64,000 nucleotides of DNA from Maniola hyperantus (taxonomy: Eukaryota; Arthropoda; Insecta; Lepidoptera; Nymphalidae), in assembly GCF_902806685.2 (NCBI RefSeq), contig NC_048553.1, forward strand, positions 5,439,099 to 5,503,098, given 5' to 3'. The notes below the pieces were generated by a model. That model was not told the origin of the DNA and searched no databases. It saw nothing but the letters and a program-made list of their open reading frames with translations. Both the position numbers and the translations under genes were made by a program. This document shows positions 12,701-22,400 of this stretch, one piece after another. Positions within the stretch are counted from its first letter, which is position 1, and each line of letters begins with the position of its first letter.

Positions 12701-15700
12701 TTTGTAAATGAAGATTTATAAGTGGAAGTGCTTTGTACGTGCACATGAACAAGAATATAATAAAAAAATTTGAATTTAGCAAATAATATGAGCAGGTATA
12801 TTTCGAAGTGTTCATGTTGTGAATGTGTAGGATTTTAAAATAAGAGATTTTACTAAAAGATATTTTAAACAAATGATTCCAGGCATTTTTTATTATCTGA
12901 ACATACCCATACATACATACATACATAGTATTTAGACCAGTATAGCCATACATAGTATGGCTATACTGGCCCAGGCCTGGTGTACTATCAACTGTAAACT
13001 GGCAACTGGTCACCTCAAATTTCACTTTATACTATGTATTCTGTACACTGCAGTGTCACAGTTCAAATTTGAAAAAGCATGTACACAATCATTTGCGCGT
13101 TTGGTACCCTCGTAACTTTAGTTTTAAGTACATATTAATTATCACCACTATATCATCTTACAAATAAGAACTTTGACAATCAGGAAGCGTAATATTTTAC
13201 CTATTCTGAATAAATTATTTGATGAGTTTGAGTTTATTATTTACCTGAAGGAAACAATTTTTTCCTTCATCATATAAATTTTTTAAACTGGGATAATGCT
13301 GGTACAGTTCACAACAGTCACTGGTAGGCGTCAAATGTTTTTTCTTTCTTACTTCTCTACTTTTCATTGATTTCACACCTAATATTTGACATATCGTCAA
13401 TTCAGACTCAAACCAAGAGTTCCCTCACTCTAGTTCACTCTAGTACCGGTTGCCAGTCCACAGTCAATATGATACATTGCTGAATTTTTTTTATTTTTTA
13501 TTTTTTAATGAATATTAGCCATGTTAAATGACTAATATTCCCCTTTCCTCTCCAACTAAGCGTAAAGCTTGTGCTAGGAGTAGGTACGGCAATAGTGCAA
13601 CGGGCGGGGTTTGAACCGTCGACCTTTCGGTTTTCAGTCCACTCCTGTACCCGTTGAGCTATTGAGGCTATTTAATTAAATACGAACCATCACCTTTCCT
13701 GAGCGACATGCACTACCATCCATACTAATATTATAAATCTGTGTCTGTCTGTCTGCCAGCTTTTCACGGCCAAACAGTTTAACCAATTTTGATGAAATTT
13801 GGTACAGAGTTAGCTTACCTCCCGGGGAAGGACATAGGCTACTTTTGATCCCGGAAAGAACAAAGTTCATTTCAAATTTTTAAAAAACTAAATCCACGCA
13901 GACGAAGTCGCGGGCATCCTCTAGTAACACATAAGTTACACTTGCCTCTGCATGCAATTTGCGTTACTCACGCCATTAGCACATCAAAGCATTCACACAA
14001 GGTAATGTGCAACAAACACCATGTGCATGCGGTATCACATAACGCATGTGAAATGTGAATGAATTGGTGTGCTAAAGGCGTTAAGGGTGGTTTCAGACTA
14101 ACGCTTTCTCTGCATGTTATTCATTACGGCGTGTTCGCTCAAGCCAGTGGGTCATTCAATAGCAATAATTATTTATTATTGGCATCTTTCGCGTCTTGCG
14201 CATATAAATGCTCATAAGCGCATCTACGCTTGTACGAGTAACGAGATGCGCGTGTGACAAAAGGCACACGTACAAAATCAAACTTATACGCCAAATAAAA
14301 CACTAATCTGAAACCATCTGAAGCTGTGAATGATAGTTAAAATAAATACCATTTTGATGATCTCTGGATAAACTGGTTCAGTGAGCACTCCACGGCCGCC
14401 AGTGATGTACTCTACAAGCTCATTTAGTGAAGCACGTTTAATCTCTTTCCCCTTCAGGTCGGCCACAGGGTCCATGAAGTCAAAAGCCACACAGCACTGC
14501 CGCAGTTTACGGATAAATAGTTCCTCCTGCTCACTACTTGGAACATCTGCAAAAAAGAGCATTTTAAATATTACATTCCTAATTTTATCCACGTTATTTT
14601 ACCATTTAAATACCAGTAGCCCTGCAGTAAGTAATTAATTTACTGTTATTTATATTATACCCATTGTAGTAATAATATCTCCCATCAGCCTTAGGTAACT
14701 TCAATTCAAGTTGATAACATTAGTAAATGAAATAAACAGGTCTGATAGATAGACCAAAAAATTAACTTGGTCTCATTACATTACTATAAAAACTTAAGCG
14801 TACAGTACGCGGCCGAAAGTGATGAACATCAGCCTTTAGAATGGACATTTCATCTTTGTAGAGCATTGTCTCTGTCACTCATACCCATACGAGTCTGTCT
14901 AAACAACCGAGACAGTGCTCTACAAATCTGCTGTCTCCTTCTAAAGATCGATGTTCATCACTTTTAGCCGCATACTGTACATAATAATGTACCCAGGATT
15001 TGAGTAGTGATTATACTAGTCCTATGCTGCCATTGCTCAATGAACCCAGACCATCAGAGCTACGCTATGAAAATTAAGTAATTCTATTGGCCAGTTCCAC
15101 ACCCATTCTTTATCATGCATCTTTGCTAAGCTCCAGTGGATAGGCCCAAATATTGCAGCTCATTAACCTGTAAGTTTTTGTACAATAATGAGGCCACAGT
15201 ATTAAAAATTACACAGCTTACTGCAAACCAAAGTTAAGTTAGAATATTTCTCAGATATATAAATGTAAATAACTAACGGAGACAGCAAAATACCAAACTA
15301 AATTTAACAAGGAGGTTTTGTCACCTAACCAATTATATTAATGTAGTCATAGGTCAACAGTTGTATGTATTTTTTGACAAAAATAACAACTATTAATTAT
15401 TTAGGACACTGGAATTAATAAGGCACTGGACATTGTGGGACTGGACATAATAGGACACTGGATACTTTAGTATACTAGACATTCTAGTACACTAGACATT
15501 GTCAGCCTGGATAATGCCTAGATGCAAATAACAAGGTTTATTTTTCATTTCAGCTATTTATAACCTGTAACATACCTATAATAATTTATAGTTAAATAAA
15601 TAATAGATGTTTAAGTAAAAACGGAGTGTTGTACTTTTTGATATAATTAATAATAGTCACTATTGCTTAAACCAAAGTCCCTGTCCCACCTTTGCTTGCA

Positions 15701-17161
15701 ATGGTAGTCTCTGAGACTGTTTAATGATTTTCATGTAGTTTTCACCAACAAATAGACTGACACTGCAAGGTTTAGGTGTATATTTATAGAGGTTTTGTGC
15801 AAGTTGGTCAAACTATGATGACAAGTATTGATAGATGCCAAAAGTTATGCCACTTATATGTTGGTGCATATTGGGTAAACTGTTGTATGAAATAATGTGG
15901 AGTTGTTTCTCACACACGCAGGTATTAAAAAAACACACTTACGTCTCTCCTCTAAAAATTATTCACACAAACAATTAAAAATACAAGCTAAAAATCTGTG
16001 ATTAGATTTGGCTACCCATGCAAAGTTTGGACTGCTAGTTTGCCAATTAAATCATTGTTTCTTAATTACATATTATAAGTGAATTAAGTACAGTACACCT
16101 TTTCCCAAATAAAATTAATTTATACTAAATAAACAAACTGTTGTAAAGTATGTTACATGGAGGATATTTCCAAGAATCATATACAGGCTGAATATAATCT
16201 TAGCTTGAAAGTTATAATCATCATACTTCAACAATCACTAATTATTCTGATTGGCTGAACTTATAGATTTCTTTCAGTAACTGTGCATTTCAATCCATAT
16301 GAATAATAATAAATGGGAAATTGTGTGTGTCCATCGGTCTGCCAGCTTTTCATGGCCTACGCGCTTAACAGATTTTGAAGAAATTTGGTACAGAGTTAGC
16401 GGAGTCCCAGTGATGGACATAGGCTATTTTTATCTAGAAAAATAAAAGAGTCCCCACAGGATTTTTAAATAACCTATATCAATGCAGACCTTTTTCTGCA
16501 TTAATATACACAGGCATCATCTAGTATTTATATAATTCTAAGCCTACACACCTTTACAAGAACATTCCATATCATTTGTATATAACTTTTAACCATTATC
16601 AAAGTATTTTTGTAGTTGATATTTACATTTTATGTGACTTGACTGGATGGTACATGATGTCCAACATTAAAAGGGCTGAATAAAAAGAAGTATGGCACTT
16701 GGCAGTTAAGTTATACAGCACAACACACCTGTTATTGGTTTTAAACTGAATCCCACTGGAATGCTAAATCAGTGATATGAATTTGCTGACTATGGATTAA
16801 TTGTCTCATCAGAGCAAGGCTCAAGCCAATTTAAAATGTCATTTTTATTTTCTATGCCAAACATGTTAACAAATATCTGTTTTTTAAGATTTACTAAACA
16901 ATTCTCTCATACAAAAAAACCTAGCATTAATATTTTATACTTAAGTAAGATTCAATTTTTACTTTAAATGTTTTTTTTTTTGCCGTTTTTTTAAATAATA
17001 GCAAGTGCAAGCTCCGGCTTACCTTTTAGCAGAGGCAGAGCCTGGAGCTCGACGTCCTGCGTGTTGCGGTAGCGCGAGGATCCTTGAGACTTCTTAGTCT
17101 TTTTCTTCAGCGATCGCTTTGCGAAAGGGTCAATCCTATCCACAAACGTTCCCGAAGACAT
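3734..17161 (-). CDS. wdb: PP2A regulatory subunit B56 (B'), widerborst/PPP2R5E class
   Basis: Eight coding exons on the minus strand give 464 residues: 17161-17023, 14546-14350, 11527-11333, 8296-8106, 5503-5290, 5104-4985, 4141-3912, 3842-3734. Every junction has GT/AG borders and the phases match. The product is a B56 HEAT-repeat subunit that targets and gives substrate choice to protein phosphatase 2A (Akt, Wnt, clock and apoptosis signalling in flies). Family hallmarks are present in order: a variable basic N-terminus (MSSGTFVDRIDPFAKR), [108 protein letters not shown] and a charged C-terminal helix. The N-terminus and the [16 protein letters not shown] junction look closer to PPP2R5E/A than to the gamma/delta group, hence wdb. 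The introns are large and packed with repeats. A possible alternative first exon lies at 13245-13400. Confidence 0.93.
4192..4363. repeat. Small fold-back MITE in a wdb intron
   Basis: The ends are inverted copies of one another: ATCTATAGAGCATAGTTTTG on the left and the complementary TATGCTCTATAGAT on the right, with the SINE-like word GCTTTGCTCAGACT also mirrored inside (about 35 bp arms). No coding sequence. It lies 50 bp upstream of the wdb exon that starts at 4141. Confidence 0.7.
4390..4826 (-). repeat. Family A repeat, near full-length, inverted
   Basis: Reverse complement of the copy at 728-1157: it starts AAAAAACCGGCCAAGTGCGAG and ends CAGAACCCTAAAA. The two share long stretches, such as the run around ATCATATGAAAGGTCTTCACC. 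Confidence 0.85.
5585..5830 (+). repeat. Family A repeat, 5' half only
   Basis: The copy opens AGGGTTCCGTACCTCGAAAGG about 80 bp upstream of the wdb exon at 5503-5290 (minus). It breaks off near 5830, where unrelated AT-rich sequence begins. A further repeated sentence, AAATTTCCGATCCAATTTCTTT (about 5870), reappears inverted at about 6140-6165. Confidence 0.75.
6225..6520 (-). repeat. Family A repeat, diverged inverted copy
   Basis: It contains the family words AATAAATAAAAATCTGTTT, TGATTCTAGGTCAACGGGAAG and ACGGAACCCTAAAA in inverted order. The 3' head (CCGGCCAAGTGC) is missing; a related fragment (CGACTTGCACCTGACCGG) lies at about 6660-6685. Confidence 0.7.
7095..7416 (+). repeat. Family A repeat, internally deleted copy
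   Basis: It runs from GTTCCGTACCTCAAAAGGAA to TACGACTGCAGTACGGAACC, lacks the GGTAGGTAGATC section and is cut before the CTCGCACTTGGCCGG end. It lies in the wdb intron between 8106 and 5503. Confidence 0.75.
8700..8771 (+). repeat. Helitron-like 3' end fragment
   Basis: The fragment ends GCGGACGAAGTCGCGGGAATAAGCTAGT. It shows the GC hairpin and terminal CTAG typical of the short Helitron-like elements that recur across this window. The 5' end is not recognisable. Confidence 0.55.
8935..9300. repeat. Diverged two-copy tandem duplication
   Basis: Two adjacent units of about 170-190 bp share the order: GCAGCTxxTCGATT, CATCAATCATT, TACAATC, TTGGCCAATAG / AGCAAATAATG, CCAATCAGA, then GTAGCTG. 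The first ends at about 9106 and the second at about 9300. No coding potential. Confidence 0.5.
9989..10779. mobile_element. TIR transposon remnant/MITE interrupted by a retroposon
   Basis: The left end CTACTCACGACACTGAGGCAGG pairs with the right end CCTGCTAGTGCCGTGAGTAG as imperfect inverted repeats of about 20 bp. The inside is built of repeated short words (CTAGATTGCCTCC, GTGTGTAGGG, GGATTCTAGATAGGCC). A poly(A) retroposon sits inside at 10103-10498. No transposase is visible. Confidence 0.55.
10103..10498 (+). mobile_element. Non-LTR retroposon fragment/SINE with poly(A) tail and a 20-bp target duplication
   Basis: It ends in about 24 A (10474-10498). It is flanked by the perfect duplication GGTCGGATTCTAGATAGGCC at 10083-10102 and 10499-10518. 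The 3' body (GGTAAGAGTCCGACATAACCACCGC...GGATTTCCCCACGTT) looks like the 3' UTR of a lepidopteran LINE; that family call is from memory. A perfect target duplication implies a recent insertion. Confidence 0.8.
11150..11310. repeat. SINE-like repeat, family C, partial
   Basis: It carries GGCCATAGTCTACCACACTGG, GGCAGACTTCACACAGCTTTGAG, GAGAACTCTCAGGC and AAGCAAGTGATATTTAATTGCTTAAAACGCACATA. The same order of words recurs at 26815-27018 and 49315-49503. It stops about 25 bp from the donor site of the wdb exon 11527-11333. Confidence 0.6.
11652..12144. mobile_element. 493-bp fold-back MITE with about 230-bp arms
   Basis: Almost the whole element is one inverted repeat. The left arm begins AATAGGCTACTTGACAATTT and the right arm ends with its complement, AAATTGTCAAGTAGCCTATT. 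Both arms carry the AAACACTGTCGGCCATGTTTGG / CATGCATTTGTAAACAACAG sequence. In the centre the CCTGTGGTTATACTGTTG unit is partly duplicated. The element sits 125 bp upstream of a wdb exon. It shares its ends with the 1-kb element at 40321-41320, which carries coding sequence. The target duplication is uncertain because TA and AATA flanks blur with the ends. Confidence 0.85.
12937..12969. repeat. Perfect 15-bp hairpin with 3-nt loop
   Basis: CCAGTATAGCCATAC, then ATA, then the exact complement GTATGGCTATACTGG. It follows an (ACAT)n tract. The loop is too short for a typical miRNA precursor; it may be a MITE core or slippage product. Confidence 0.7.
13100..13240 (+). repeat. LINE-type 3' tail repeat (family D)
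   Basis: The words TTTGGTACCCTCGTAACTTTAG, TTTAAGT, ATTATCACCACTATAT and ATCTTACAAAT, then TTACCTATTCTGAATAAAT, match in order the repeat at 39600-39795, which ends in a (TTTGAC)n tract. Such tails are usual for CR1/jockey-like LINE 3' ends. It abuts the candidate exon at 13245-13400. Confidence 0.55.
13245..13400 (-). CDS. Candidate alternative first exon of wdb (uncertain)
   Basis: An open stretch on the minus strand starts with ATG at 13400 or 13367 and ends CTTCAG|GTAAAT at 13245, leaving in phase 0. Read as protein it is not low-complexity (a basic KSREVRKKKHLTPTS segment, then ELYQHYPSLKNLYDEGKNC). The next wdb exon (11527-11333) begins in phase 0, so splicing would give a shorter B56 form lacking the usual N-terminus and the DVPSSEQ exon. 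It could instead be chance or an unrelated small gene; I recognise no family. Confidence 0.25.
13483..13669 (-). repeat. tRNA-derived SINE (family B), tRNA-Phe-like head
   Basis: On the minus strand it starts AGCCTCAATAGCTCAACGGG (A box) and continues with GACTGAAAACC, AAAGGTCGACGGTTCAAACC (B box). It then has a non-tRNA body (CACTATTGC, GCACAAGCTTTACGCTTAG) and an A-rich tail. Box order, spacing and the GAA at the anticodon position resemble tRNA-Phe. A second copy lies at 23826-23997. Confidence 0.8.
13719..13924 (+). mobile_element. Non-autonomous Helitron-like element
   Basis: It begins TCCATACTAATATTATAAAT and ends GCAGACGAAGTCGCGGGCATCCTCTAG. The site is A|T: an A precedes TC and a T follows CTAG. 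The hairpin GCG..GACGAAGT..CGC lies about 10 bp before the end. These are the diagnostic ends of Helitrons, and no target duplication is seen. It is short and has no Rep/helicase. Confidence 0.75.
14800..14980. repeat. MITE with ~30-bp terminal inverted repeats
   Basis: The left end GTACAGTACGCGGCCGAAAG continues TGATGAACATC. The right end GATGTTCATCAC continues TTTTAGCCGCATACTGTAC. The middle has a further mirrored part (TTTGTAGAGCATTGTCTCTG versus GAGACAGTGCTCTACAAA). It lies in the first wdb intron. Confidence 0.8.
16294..16524 (+). mobile_element. Diverged Helitron-like element
   Basis: It runs from TCCATATGAATAATAATAAATG to GCAGGCATCATCTAG, keeping the inner sentences TCTGCCAGCTTTTCATGGCC and GAAATTTGGTACAGAGTTAGC. 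The terminal hairpin is damaged. It lies in the first wdb intron. Confidence 0.6.
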
Positions 17162-19380
17162 TTTGCTAGTATAAAAGTGTCCGATGTGACAAACGGTCGA
17201 GAACGATCAATGGAAATCTTGTTTTGATTCGGATAAATTCATGTTCCACTCCGATGTAGGTATCAAACGCGCACTTGGGGCAAAGTCGCAGCAAAATATT
17301 AGAGCCTAAACAAACATTCCTTCGTCACACATGACGGTAATGGAGTGGTCACACTCAGGCCATCCTTTAATACACTAAGAATCCACAACAGTTACGTAAT
17401 TTTAAACCTTCTTTATCACCAAAACGACACAATAATTAAATAGAATAATTCCATTCACAAAATTCAGTTTTATTTTCTGAGGCGTGTCACTAATACCAGA
17501 AGGCAGAAGTCACATATACATGCAAGCCTCGTGTAATATCAGCCGGTCAGTCGATGACAATATAATTTCCCCACAATAATCGTCGAAATATTCAAAGATT
17601 TAGCAATATTAACACGGAAAACGTCAATTTTAATCAAAAATTGTCCTCCTCAGATATGGTACAAATCTAAAACGGCAATGACACAGAGCAATTTTTAACA
17701 CCAAAAATCTATCACCGTATTCTCGCCATCGCTCACCATCCGTTTCGATTCAGACAGCGAAACAAGACGCATTTTATTGTTAGGCACAAGAATATACCGA
17801 TAGATTGCACTTTCACAATGAAATTTATATATCTCAGCGTCTTTTTCCAGCTAGAGCAAACGATCAATTTACAAAAGCTTTACAGCAAGATAATCATCAC
17901 TGGTTTTGCTGCGAAAACGCTAGCACTCAGAAGTACCTATTTCTGAAAATAGATGGAGATATAAAAATGTTCAGATTGTCAGTAAACGCACTTTTAACAT
18001 CCATCTTAAAATGCAAATATATAATTTATGTAAAAAGTTATCATTAAATTATACTATAATTTAAACATTCAATCAAATTTATATTTCTCCCAATATTATA
18101 TTAAAACGAACTTAGATTTTCAAACGGAAATGGTTTTTCCACTCAAGACTGCAAATGAGAAATTAAAATTATAGATGCGTTCAGAATAATTTGTGACACA
18201 AAAATTAAAGTTTTAAGAATATCTATAAAAATAGCTGTAGATAAATAAAAAAAACAGCGACTGAATGAAGAAATATTTTGGACCTCTTCCAATATTTTTT
18301 CACTGTTGATCCAATCATGAACCCAGCATGAACCAACATATACAGTAGAAACGGGTAACATTAATATAGTAGCGGGAGTTTTTAGGATGCAGTGAGGTGA
18401 GTAATTGGCAATTGGCTGCAAACCCCGGCTCCCATAGATTATTATCTACTATATTACTCCGGCTCCCTTGCCACATGTATTATGGGATCAGAGCTCAGAG
18501 CACGGCTCAGAGTCATTGTCTAAGATTAGAGTATGGGATGCTCATGGGATGGGTTGGCTATTGGCTATGATCTCTATGGCCATTTTGAATAGGTAGAAAA
18601 CGTATGGAACGTATGGAATTTTTAGCTTTAGCGTTCACATACGAGAATGCTGTTAATATAATCACTACTAAACTGTAAAACTAAGTAGAAATAGAAAAAC
18701 TTCTAAACAGCTAGTGATTATATCTCAGGATTATATACTCTTAGGTTTTTAGTGATAGTGATCTGTGGTTATTATTTTTAAATTGTCTGTGGTAGTTGGG
18801 TAGGTACTTACGTTGAGAAAGTAGCTTTCTAAAATTTTTGGCGTTTTGTTAGCTTTCCAATAAAATTGGATAGTCTTGTGTTTGAAATCATACTATATTA
18901 ATTGTGTTTTTACTTGTTGTTTGTGAGGATCATCGTTTCACATATCAATAATCCGTTGAATGAAGGCTAATTAGAAAGCAACATGGAAGCTCTGACAGTT
19001 CCGCCATGAATGCAAAATAAATAGAAATTGTGGAGGTCTAGTATTGAATATTTGTTTTATTTTTAGATGAACATTTCCTTAGTTCCTAGTATACAACTTA
19101 TATATTTTACTAGTATATCTAAAAAAATATTGTTTCACAAAAGATAAGTAGAGTTTTATAAATTGTTTTTGTAAATGGCCTTTTCACTAGACTTCCCTGC
19201 TAGTGCTATCTGGACGACGCAGTGAAGAAAGTTAATCATATTCTTTGTTAATATCTACCTTTAAATTAATAAAGTGAATATAAACAAGTATTAATCCTGC
19301 TATCCAAAGTTAATTATTATATAAATTTAATGTAGCTAAAGCATCAATCAATTTAAAATATGTACACTGCTTTGTTACAG
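17162..19380. other. Shared upstream region of wdb and Gef26 (head-to-head)
   Basis: It holds no coding exon I can support. wdb starts at 17161 leftward. The Gef26 coding exon opens with an acceptor (tttgttacag|GAGCTGG) at 19380/19381, so at least one non-coding 5' exon of Gef26 must lie here or further left. Its exact place is not visible. Confidence 0.5.
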
Positions 19381-19418
19381 GAGCTGGAAGTGATTAAAGA
19401 TCAGCTTGAAACTTCACA

Positions 19419-22400
19419 ATGTTGAGAGGTGGGCGTGGTGGTCGTCACAGTCCAGAGCTGTACCCCCACACATTGAAGTGCTCCAACGCAAGTGACACTA
19501 GCTCGGCATATAGCGGCAGTGACACCATGACCTCAGTACACAGTTCGTTAGACATGGACATGGAAGTAGACCTGTCTGGCCTTCTCGAGTCCATAGTTGA
19601 TTCAGACGAGGAAGAAGATTTGGAAGAGAGTATGGACAGTTTAACTGTCCGTGATGCTGTCAGAGAATGCCTTGAAAAGGATCCAAATGAGAGGACAGAC
19701 GAAGATATTGAAATACTTCTTGAATTCACACAACATTTGAAAGCTTTTACAAATATGACTTTATCAGTACGAAGAACCCTTTGTGCAGTGATGGTGTTTG
19801 CAGTGGTGGAGAAAGCAGAAACTGTAGTGATGAATGATGGAGAAGAGCACGATTCTTGGTCAGTTCTCATAAATGGTCAAGTGGGAATTGAACATCAGAA
19901 TGGTGAAATTGAATACCTCAATGTTGGTGACAGCTTTGGCATGGCAGAGGCTACTTTGGAAAAACTGTATCATAGAGGTGTAATGACTACTAGATGTGAT
20001 GATTGCCAATTTGTTTGTGTAACCCAAACTGATTATTACCGTATTTTGCATCAAGGTGAAGAAAACATCAGAAGGCATGAAAATGAAAATGGGGTTGTTG
20101 TATTGGTTACTGAATACAGAGGAGCTGCTGGAGAAACGGGGCACCAACAGGGCCATGTTGTGATCCGAGGCACACCTGAGCATTTAATGTTACAGCTTAT
20201 TGAAGATAATTCTCGTGATTCCACTTATGTTGAAGACTTCTTATTAACTCACAGAACCTTTATTGAAAGCCCTTTGATTGTTGCCAAACAGCTGCTTGCC
20301 TGGTTCTCTGAACCATCTGTCCGTGATAAAGTCACAAGAGTGGTTTTATTATGGGTAAATAATCATTTTACTGACTTTGAAACAGATCCAAATATGATGG
20401 AATTCTTAGAAAACTTTGAATGTGCACTTGAGGGTGAGAAAATGGAAAGTCAGCTGAGGCTTTTAAATATAGCTTGTTCGGCCAAAGCTCGTACTAGAAG
20501 TGTTACTTTATCTCGCCCTTCTAGAGATGAACCATTAAACTTTACAATTTTAGGTGGATATGAAAGGGGATATGAAATCTTTATTTTAAAAGTAGAAAAA
20601 CACTCAAAGGCAGAAGATGTTGGATTGAAAAGAGGTGATCAAATAATTGAGGTTAATGGCCAATCCTTTCAACATGTCAGTCATGCTAAAGCCATGGATA
20701 TCATAACAGGTTCCACACATTTATGCATCACAGTAAAGAGTAATTTACTAGCTTTTAAGCAAATGCTCCATATGCCAGAAAATTCTCCAAGACAGAGAGG
20801 ATGCACTAATATGGTTCGTTGGCAAACAGATCCCAGAGCCAGACTGTCCACTGCAGAACTTCTCAGTGATGATCCAATCACCCTAACCCCAGTATTTCAA
20901 TCTCCTACCAAAAAACCACAGCAAATAAATATAAAAAAAGAGCCACAAAGAGGCTTTATGACTCTAGGCCCTAAAAAATTACATAAAGCTTTAATGAAAA
21001 TGAATATACTCCCAAAAAATACAATTACAGATGGTATTCACAATGATGATAGTATCATCTCTAACACTGAAACTTTAAACAAAGCCAACTCCAGTACCTC
21101 ATTCTACAATTCACATAGTAATCCAGATTTAATTTCTATATGTTATGATGAGTACCAGTCCTCAGATTATCCTGAACATGTACTCAAAGTTTATAGAGCT
21201 GATCAGACCTGCAAGTATTTGTTAGTTCACAAGGAGACTACTGCTCGAGAAGTTGTGATGCTTACTTTACAGGAATTTGGCATAACTGATCCCAGTTCAA
21301 ATTTCTCACTGTGTGAAGTTTCAGTTGCACAAGGGGGTATAATAAAGCAACACAGATTGCCCGATCAGTTGCAAAATCTTGCCGAGCGTATTGGTCTCAG
21401 TTCCCGCTACTATTTAAAAACTAATGGAGTTAGTGAAACTTTAGTTCCTGATGAAATGGCACCAGAACTGTTGAGAGAAAGTGTTGTACATTTCCTACAA
21501 CTGAATGCTGTTGAAGTTGCTGTTCAATTAACTCTACAAGATTTTTGTATCTTTCGACAGATTGAAAGCACAGAGTATGTGGATGACCTGTTTGAGTTGA
21601 AAAGTAGGTATGGGACACCAATGCTATCACAATTTGCAGGACTTGTGAACAAAGAGATGTTTTGGGTGGTAACTGAAGTAGTCAATGAGCAGAATCTTGT
21701 ACGAAGGTCAAAAATTATAAAACAGTTTATAAAAGTTGCCCGGCATTGTAAAGAGTGCAAAAACTTCAACTCCATGTTTGCAATAATATCTGGCTTAGGT
21801 CACGGAGCAGTATCGAGACTTCGCATGACCTGGGAAAAATTACCTACCAAATATAATAAACTCTTTTCTGACCTACAAATGCTCATGGATCCATCAAGGA
21901 ATATGTCTAAATACCGACAGTTAGTAACAGCTGAACAAGGTAGATCTCCAGTGATTCCATTTTACCCAGTTGTAAGGAAAGATTTAACATTTATTCATCT
22001 CGGCAATGATACCAAAGTTGAAGGAATGGTTAATTTTGAAAAATTACGCATGATCGCTAAAGAAGTCCGAACACTCACAAACATGTGCAGTTCACCATAT
22101 GATCTTCTTACATTATTGGAATTGGGTAAACAGCCTCCTTCTAATGCTATGGTAGCCTTGAACCAACTCACTACTGGTGTGCAGCAAGGTCAGGTGACTG
22201 TTAAGAGAAGGAAAAAATCTGCCAATGTACCCAACCACAAGAAAATGTTTGAAGAAGCACAAATGGTTAGACGAGTCAAAGCTTATTTAAATAGAATGCA
22301 TGTTGAGAAAGATGAAGAACGTCTTCATGCTTTGTCATTAGAATGTGAGGGGTCTGGACCGGCACCGATGGTTCCACGGCGGCGACACCCTTCGCCCTCT

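Noticed and set aside
12621..13025. 134-residue minus-strand frame
   Set aside because: Low-complexity AT-rich sequence with an (ATGT)n tract and a hairpin; no splice sites or protein-like composition.
13590..13669. Possible tRNA-Phe gene (minus strand)
   Set aside because: A/B boxes and a GAA at the anticodon place are present, but the acceptor and anticodon stems do not pair well, and the same body with an A-rich tail recurs at 23826-23997, so it is a SINE.
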